This document shows, piece by piece, positions 57,276-64,000 of a stretch of DNA of 64,000 nt. The DNA comes from Rallus limicola. Its lineage: Eukaryota; Chordata; Aves; Gruiformes; Rallidae. Every line of letters begins with the position of its first letter. The stretch's first letter is position 1. The position numbers and the translations under genes are program-made. The stretch is from assembly GCA_022605955.1 (NCBI GenBank), contig JAKCOZ010000015.1, positions 12,095,287 through 12,159,286 of the forward strand, read 5' to 3'. Under the pieces are notes generated by a model, which was not told the origin of the DNA, ran no database searches, and saw only the letters and a program-made list of their open reading frames with translations.

Positions 57276-57425
57276 AAGATGGCGGCCGGCGGCCCTCGGT
57301 CACATGACACGCGCGCGCTCCCGCTGCCCCGTCTCCTCCCTCCGCCGCCTGCCGGGCGGCGTTCTGACGTCAGGGCCAGCGGGCGGGCCCCGTGACCGGA
57401 AGTTGTCGGGGGGAGGCGGAAGTGA
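57276..57425 (+). promoter_or_regulatory. RAB7A: RAB7A core promoter (YY1, CLEAR/M-box, CRE, two ETS sites)
   Basis: A TATA-less CpG-island promoter. Sites in order: YY1-type AAGATGGCGGC (57276-57286); GTCACATGAC (57299-57308), one base from the lysosomal CLEAR element GTCACGTGAC and identical in core to an MITF M-box; perfect CRE TGACGTCA (57365-57372); ETS/GABPA sites CCGGAAGT (57396-57403) and GCGGAAGTGA (57416-57425). The CLEAR-like site suits a lysosomal gene controlled by TFEB/TFE3/MITF; that link is inferred. Confidence 0.65.
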
Positions 57426-57516
57426 AAGCGGGGAGGCGGTTGGGCCCATTAAAGCCGACCGAGGCGAGCGGGGGGTGGCAGCGAGTCTCGGGCGGCCGCC
57501 GCGGTACACGCACCAG
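57416..57516 (+). other. RAB7A: RAB7A non-coding exon 1 (5' UTR) with splice donor
   Basis: RAB7 is the late-endosome and lysosome Rab GTPase. In mammals its first exon is untranslated and followed by a very long intron. Here a GC-rich segment beginning near GGCGGAAGTGAAAGCGGG and passing through CCATTAAAGCCGACCGAGGCG ends at CACCAG|GTGAGG (donor at 57517). The order of these blocks resembles the 5' end of human RAB7A mRNA as I recall it, and RPN1 next door in divergent orientation gives the same synteny. The transcription start is not fixed by the sequence and is placed near the second ETS site. No coding exon (beginning MTSRKK in the family) is in the window. Confidence 0.75.
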
Positions 57517-57644
57517 GTGAGGCCTCGCTGGGGCTGGGCCGCTGCGGTGGGGATCCCTTACCGCCGGGGCCTAGGGTGGCGCCTCCGCCCCGGCCTAAGG
57601 AGCCGTCGGGTGGGGGGCGCCGCTCGGGGCTCCTCCCCGCGGCC

Positions 57645-57672
57645 GGGTGCGGGGGGTGGGGGGGCGCTGGGG
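57645..57672 (+). other. G-quadruplex-forming run at the start of RAB7A intron 1
   Basis: GGG-TGC-GGGGGG-T-GGGGGGG-CGCT-GGGG on the coding strand about 130 bp after the exon 1 donor. It could form a quadruplex in the non-template strand or nascent RNA. Confidence 0.55.
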
Positions 57673-60600
57673 CCTTCGCTCCAGAGGGGAGGTGCCGCTT
57701 TCGCGCTCCTCGGTGGGCTACGCCACCGGGGCCGGGCCCGCCGGGGAGGGACAGCGTTCGCCTGCCGCCGTGGCGGGGCCGGGTGCTGAGCCTCCCCGGG
57801 CCCGGCCCGGCCCGTCGCTTCCCCTGGAACAATAGGACAGGCCCGCGGGGGTCTCCTCGGGAATGGGCTCCTCCGCGCAGCGCCGCGGAGACCCGCGGGC
57901 CTTCCTGAGATGCGCGTTTCTCGGGGCCTTTGTGGCAGCCTCCGCTCCTGAGAGGCTTAAAGAGGCCCGAAGCGGTACCTCCCGGGGAGGGGAGCGTATT
58001 GTCTGTGACATGTGGTGCTGCTGTAGCTTCCTCTCGGAGCTTGAGGAGGCCTTAGGGCAGCTGGTGGCCGAGGGTGGCCTGAGCGCTGGGCTTTGGGGAA
58101 GCGCTGGCTGGGGGTGCTGAAGTGCTGCTCTGGGTGGTCGGTGGATATCGCTTTTAAGCATGATCACGCTGCTCTGGGAACAATTAATGTGGCGAGCAGA
58201 CAGCTGAGGAGCCTAGCAGTTATTGCGAAAGTACCTCTCAGCATGTGTAAAGCCTGAGTCAGTCCTAGGAAGCGTTAGAGTGGATGTTAGAAGTGCTTTT
58301 GGCAGGGAGTGTATAATAAGGTAAATTAAATGATAGATATGTTATTAGTCTCCAGGTATATATAGACTAATAAATATGGAAATACCTAATTGTTGTACTT
58401 AAGACTACTGTGTTGTTGTCCCTGGAAATAGAGGGATTATTTTAGTAGTAAAACAGCTGTAAAAAGGCTGTCTACATCTGAACTACGATAGGTGAGCTCA
58501 GCATCAAAATGAGTAACTCAAACCCTTTGAGTCAAAACTGGAATTCTCAGTTATTATCTAACTAAAAATACTTGCTGATAAGCAGAGCTGTTGTGGTATG
58601 TGTGTCTGAGGTTTTTGATATGTAAACTGTCCTTCTAACTGTAAGCAAACTGGTCTTTGCTTGACAATTGCCTTAAAGCTTCCAGTACTTGGGTTGGCCA
58701 GCCAGCTCAGCGCTTTGCCTAACACTCTGTGTTTCAGCATGGGAATTGGGGCTGGGAGAAGTGCAGAGCTCTCTTTTTGGAAGAATAACCAGCTGTGCCA
58801 CCACAGCGTTTGGCTGCCTACAACTTAAAGGCTTGCTTGTGGCTATACCACGTTCACAGACCGTGATGGCACTGTAGTATAGGATCGAAGCTGCAGCTTT
58901 TCTGTGCTTCCAGCAGAGCCAGGCTCCCAGAGCTGATGTACCTTGTTCTCTCAGTAGCTGTATTTGAGGTTAAAGTGGGTGGAGTCATTTGAATATTCCG
59001 TGTTTAATAATCAGGGCTTCGCTGCTGTACTTATTCAGGAAGAACAAGTATACTTGTCTTTTTTTTTTTCCTTCTCCCCCCTCCCCCTTGTGACTTCCAA
59101 CAGCTGACTGAACACATGACTTGCCCTCCATGAACTAATGAGTAGACCCACCATGCCTGGCCTGAGTCCGCAGAATCCAAAGCAGCTCTAATACTGTTAC
59201 TTTCAAGTGGTGCCCCTGTTTTGTGTGTGTGTGTGCTGTTATGTTAATACTCTACTTCTGGTGTAGAAAAGCTGTAAAATGGGGTTAATCTGACCCCTCA
59301 GTAAGGAAAACTTTAAATTCCAATAGTAGTTTCTTGCTCTTGTAACCTGCAGTGAGAAGTATAAGGTACAAGGCAGTAGCTACCTCAAAATTTCCTCTTC
59401 CCTGTGGTGTCATGCAGTGATCTGTGTCCTCAGATACCCTACTAATAGTTCAACGTAGTACACAGTACACTAAGAGCTGTACCTTAAAAGGCAAAGGTGC
59501 AGTTAAGAATTTAGGTAACTCTATTGCAGAGACTATGCTACAGGCATCCTTACCCTCCTACCAGTGAATCAAACTCTGCTGAGCAGCACAGGCATGGTAC
59601 AATGCTGATGAATCCTTAACTGAAAGTGGAAAATCTACAAGTTCTGCTGTAGGCCCTCCTCTGAAATCACCTAGGGATGATACCAATGTACCAACTTGCT
59701 TGGTTCACTACCCAAAATGAGTGCTTGGAGGCAAAAGAGCTACCAGAGTCTATTTCTGTAGCACCTTCTTCAAGCTCCTGTTTTAAGGCTCCTGTGTTGG
59801 GAGGTCATGAGAATTACCTGTTGGATCAAATCTCTGGAAACGCTTGTCCTTGAGGGAACACGATGATTACTACAATTGAACCATCTGTGCAAAACTATAA
59901 ATAGCTTTGTCTCTGACATGTATGGGATTTTGGTCTGACTTCTCTGTGAAAATGAGACTAGTTTATGCAGAACTTAACTTTTGGCTGTAAACAAAATTGT
60001 TTGTGCTTGATTAGGGTGCGATTTTTAAATGCCGCATTGAGATCGGAGTCTGGCAAGCCCTGCCTTGGGAATAAGGGCTGTGGAAGAAGGCACTTGAATG
60101 TTTGCATTCTCTAAAACTGGTGGATGTGTGGGCTTGCTGATACTTACTGATAGCTGTCCCTGCCGTTCAAATATACCAGTTTCTCCAGTAACTGAAGTAA
60201 ACTGAGCATTTGATGCACGAGTACAGAACTCTCACCTTGTGAGCTGCCTGTGTTCTCCCATGTCTCCCGTGCTTCTTGGCTGTGACCTGAACTGCTCTGA
60301 AGCCCTTGTTACTCGGGCCTGAGAGACTGGAGATTCCCTTGCAGAACTGAAGTGTAATTTAAAGCTTGTTGCCGTGGTGAAAGGGAGTCGAGATAAGAGC
60401 TTACCTAAATGCTCAACTTGCCTGGGTACTAGCACACTTGCTTGTTGGTTTGACAGCAATCCTGCCTGCATCCTTCAGATGCTGAAGTGCCTCATCCTTT
60501 GGCAGCATTGTTTTGATAATGACAGTTTAATTGCCTGATGAGTTGGAGTTCAGTTAGCTTCCCCCTGCAGCTGCTTGAAGTGAGCTCTTGTAGCTGCTGA

Positions 60601-63574
60601 ATAGCAGACTGCCTTCAGTCTGGCTTAAGTTGTGACAGACTGAGGATAAAAGGGTCATAATCCAAACGTGGGCTGCACACCCAAAACTAGATTAGGTATG
60701 GATAATTAGTGACAATAGCTAACATACCAGTTTCAGTCCTGCAGTTTGCATCAAAGATCATATTTCCCATTAAATGCACCTTAAAACTTCCAAATGAGTG
60801 CCCAAGGTCAGTGACTCCGTATGAGCTGCTGAGGAATAGCAGGCAGTGGAGGAGTGCCCCTCTGTCACATGGGCGCTCCCTGACTTCCAGCACGCTTGTT
60901 GCTTTTGTGATCTGTTTGGGGCGATGCAGCACTCGAACCCCCGTGTGCTGCTGCATTTTCTGCTCGCAGGAGATGTGCTGTGGTGATGTCATTGTTGCTG
61001 TTAGCGCTGTTCCTGTGAGACTGCTCCTCTGCTCCTCCTCTCCGGTGCCGGCAAGGAGCGCTCGGCCCGTGGGGGAAGCTGTGTCAACACTGCTGTAGCG
61101 AACTCACCGTCAGTGATGGGGAGGGAAGCAAGCTTGTCAAGGCCACTGGAGTGTGTTGCTTTACAGCTGATCTTGAATATCCTTGGCTTTTCTTGCTAGG
61201 GAACCTCTTCTCGAGGCTGTGGCTGCTTTCACAGAGCATTGGAACTTCAGGAGGGGTGCACTGCCTTTGGGATGGGACTGAAGTGTGAACCTGTGGTGGA
61301 GAGTCCTAATTGTATAATATGAAGGCATTTGATGTAGTGACTTGCTCTTGCTTCTCCATAACTATTTAAATGTCAACTTAAGGTGACTAATGGTACCTAA
61401 CTGTACCTGCATGAGTTTCAAGCAGGAATTGCCAAATAAATTGAGTAAATGATTATATTGTCAATTAAGAAAACAGTATTTTTCTGGGACCTGTCCTCTG
61501 TCACTGCATACTGTAACCCTGGTGGTCACTGGGTAGACAAACCAGACTAATGAAGTGGTAGGTGAAAGTGAAGGCAGGCTGCTGGAGCTGCCTTCGGAGG
61601 CTACCTGGCTGGAGCACGTAGACCTTAGTTGCTGGAGCTACCAGTTTATGTAGCGAGACTGTGCTGAACCCTTGATCCCTCCCCAGCTGGGAAGCAGCAT
61701 CCTCTTGAACAGGAACCTGCTTGGTGCTTGTCTCCCTCAAGTGGGATGAGTCACTTGGCTGCGCAGCCGTAACTTCCTCTCAGCTTCCAGACATGGATAA
61801 TGGTACTTGAAGTCCCAACTGGCACAGTGGTAACGGTGCCTGAAGCGTGAGCAGTGAGATGGTTTAACTGGGGCATGTCTAGTCCTGATCCTCCCACCCC
61901 TAACAAGAAGATGCCTTTTATTACCATTGCTCTCTTATTCTCATTCTGAGGTTTTTTGATCCTTTGTGGAGTTTCATCAAGAGAATGGCTGAGCTGGTGC
62001 AGTGTAGATGCAGGATCTGTGTAAGGGTATGAAGGAGGAGTCTGAGATGGAGTTTCCACCGTAGGAATTCCTTGTTAGGCACTGAATCAGCTGTCGTGGC
62101 AGGCTACCTGTTACACTCCCATCCTGGGACTGGTATGGAAATACTTGTCCTTCCTGCTCTGCAGACTGCATTAGCATAGTATTGTGTGTAGTATCAGGAG
62201 TTCTGCTCACAGATCAAGGTTTAGTTCTTAGATTGCAAGAAGAAAGAAGAGAGGAAGAAGACTCCTCTCTAGGAGGCTCACTGCTGAGAACCGTATCTCC
62301 TGGAATAGATGTATGGGAGTAGGGGCTTTGCTGTTGGTCTTAGTCTGGTATTTCTTCACATCTGTTTGTCTGGTGGTAGGATCAGTATTTGTCTTCTCCT
62401 CTATTAAGCTCCTGGTACTGACATAAAGACAGTATTCACTCAGGTCCAAACAGCAGGTGTGAGCTACAGGGTCTGGCAGGCCTCCTGCGGGCTGTGAACC
62501 TTGGTCAAAGTCTCCCTTCGGTCACTTGTTTTTTGCCCAGCCTCTAGGAACTGGTGGAAGGTAACAGCCAGGAGTAGATAAGCAAGGCTTGTTTACCACT
62601 GACAGGGTCTAAGATCTGTGCTTTGCAAAGGTTATCTAACACCTTGTGTTTGTGATTCTAAAATGGAAAACATGTTGGGAATGTGTGAAAACTTAGGAAG
62701 CTGTAGACAAAACTAGGAGTTAATCTGAGTATTTGAAAAATACTGTCAGATATGGCAGAGATCTAACAGCTTTGCTTTTTCTTGTGGCCTGGCTGACTCA
62801 TAATATTTTGAACTGGTTGGCCTTCTGGACATGAAGATTAAAACCCAGCTGCCCTGGCACTGTGCTTGTTTGACAGAAAGTACTGTGTGTAATCCTGTTT
62901 GATGGGACAGCCTGATGTGAGAACCTTGCTAGGCTGCCTGTGTCAATGTAGAGGTCACTGGAATGGGTGGCTGGCTCTGCTGGCTGTGTGGATCCCCCAG
63001 GCTGCATGGGCACTGTAGCCATCTTCCAGTCAGTAGTGTCAGGTTTGCCTTGCTTGTCTTGGCAGCTCTCCTCCAAGGAGACCGTGCTGCTAGAGGCATG
63101 GCGACACGGGAGCTGTACCGGTGTAACTGAGATGCTTTGCGTAGGCAAGGCCCTTAGTCAAGACACATGGCTTGCTGCCTAGTGTCTCCCAGCAGCCAGC
63201 AATGTGCTCAACTCTCCTCCCACATCCTGAGATTGTCTCCCCCAGGGCAGAATAGGGGAAGTTGAGCTTGCTCTGATAAAGGGGGAGGGGTGTTAAAGCA
63301 AGCATGCCTGTTCTTTTAACAGCTTGATCCTTGGGGGAAATCAGCTGGGAACTACCTGACATCCTGTAGGATTTACAAGGGAACTGCTGCCTTCTGGGTG
63401 GCAGGGGCACAGCAACACTGATTTTTGGACAGCCTAACTTGAGCCTCTGCAAGAAGAGTAGCTGAAGATCTTCAGACCCTGGCAGCCAACATGTACAGTT
63501 TGGGCTCTGTATATGTCTGCCCATTCCTGGGAGGAAGATATCGTGTAGTATAAGGGCTCTTCAGCTGTTGGAGG

Positions 63575-63592
63575 AATCATAGAATGGTTAGG
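63575..63592 (-). repeat. CR1-like LINE 3' terminal stub
   Basis: AATCATAGAATGGTTAGG resembles the reverse complement of the 3' end of avian CR1 elements, which end in repeats of the ATTCTATG type. Homology is lost within about 20 bp, so at most a decayed remnant remains. It is the only dispersed-repeat trace I could find by eye and is one clue for an avian or other sauropsid genome. Confidence 0.4.
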
Positions 63593-64000
63593 AACAGGTG
63601 GCCCAGGAAGTCTCCAGCCCCCAGTGAAGCCTCAGGGTATAGCCTTCCTACAGCCTGAAGACTTCAGCAGCCCTGGCTTTCTGTCTGGGAATCCTGGCTT
63701 TGTTACTGTGTAGCATTAGCTCTGAAAAGGCCTTCCTCTGCTCCTGTCCTGTGCACAGCTGCAGTCCTGAATACCTGCTGTGGAGATGATGGTGGTAATC
63801 CTCAGGTTGCTGTGGAACAAAGCTGTACATCAAGGATGGCTGTCCAGCACAGCTGGCTACACTGCCAGGGATGCTTTCTGCACTGCTTTCCCTCCCTTTG
63901 GCTCAGGCCATTTGTCACCTGGAAAAGCCTACATGTGCTTAGCTGAGTGTGTGAACTTAGGTGAAGCAGTGGTCTGGTCAAAGTAGTGTTGCCTGTAGGC

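Larger units (their letters stand above)
57080..57930. other. CpG island of RAB7A
   Basis: Very CpG-dense, GC-rich block spanning upstream sequence, exon 1 and the start of intron 1. A long open frame (56893-57789, 298 codons) runs through it only because stop codons are rare in such DNA; it crosses the splice donor and has no recognisable protein features. Edges estimated by eye. Confidence 0.85.
57517..64000 (+). other. RAB7A: RAB7A intron 1 (partial)
   Basis: From the donor at 57517 to the window edge no exon was found. The first part is GC-rich; from about 58.2 kb base composition becomes AT-richer than the rest of the window. It holds a G-rich quadruplex-type tract (57645-57672), a pyrimidine tract (about 59057-59090), a short TG repeat near 59222 and a CR1-like stub near 63575. 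The inference that it is all intron rests on the family's long first intron. Confidence 0.65.

Noticed and set aside
56893..57789. 298-codon open frame across the RAB7A promoter
   Set aside because: It runs through a CpG island and across a clear splice donor; the amino-acid mix (Arg, Gly, Pro, Ala) is what GC-rich DNA gives in any frame.
57517..64000. RAB7A coding exon 2
   Set aside because: I looked for the expected start (MTSRKKVLLK-type) behind an acceptor and did not find it; the family's first intron is typically tens of kilobases.

Overview
This is a window of a vertebrate nuclear genome, most likely a bird. The signs are intron-split genes with GT/AG boundaries, CpG-island promoters, very few dispersed repeats and one short stub resembling the terminal motif of an avian CR1 LINE. 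The species cannot be named from the sequence.

One complete gene is certain: RPN1 (ribophorin I, an oligosaccharyltransferase subunit), on the minus strand. Ten coding exons between 45072 and 37297 give an unbroken 595-residue reading frame, and two poly(A) signals lie near 36.9 kb. To its right, on the plus strand, a CpG-island promoter and a non-coding first exon ending at a clean donor (57516|57517) match the 5' end of RAB7A. The rest of the window (57.5-64 kb) is its first intron; the coding exons lie beyond the right edge. The order RPN1(-), RAB7A(+) matches human 3q21.3, where GATA2(-) is the next gene on the far side of RPN1. By synteny, 1-36.9 kb is therefore the intergenic interval upstream of GATA2, which in mammals holds the distal haematopoietic GATA2 enhancer and the 3q21 leukaemia breakpoint cluster.

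Layout: 1-36.9 kb, intergenic, no recognisable protein gene, AT-richer patches that look like conserved non-coding elements (clearest at 11.49-11.81 kb), three GC-rich or CpG-rich patches (14.7, 24.6, 29.1 kb) and two 22-bp tandem repeats. 36.9-45.1 kb, RPN1. 45.07-45.3 kb, RPN1 promoter with a tandem triplicate YY1-type motif. 45.3-57.0 kb, RPN1-RAB7A spacer, with an orphan CpG island carrying a near-consensus CTCF site (49.4-49.7 kb) and a possible two-exon small-protein gene (54052-55694). 57.1-57.9 kb, RAB7A promoter and exon 1. 57.5-64 kb, RAB7A intron 1.

The two identified genes serve the secretory and endolysosomal systems: RPN1 in N-glycosylation in the ER, RAB7A in late-endosome and lysosome traffic. 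Both promoters are TATA-less CpG islands with the same YY1-type element. Most of the many short open frames elsewhere are chance frames in GC-rich DNA.
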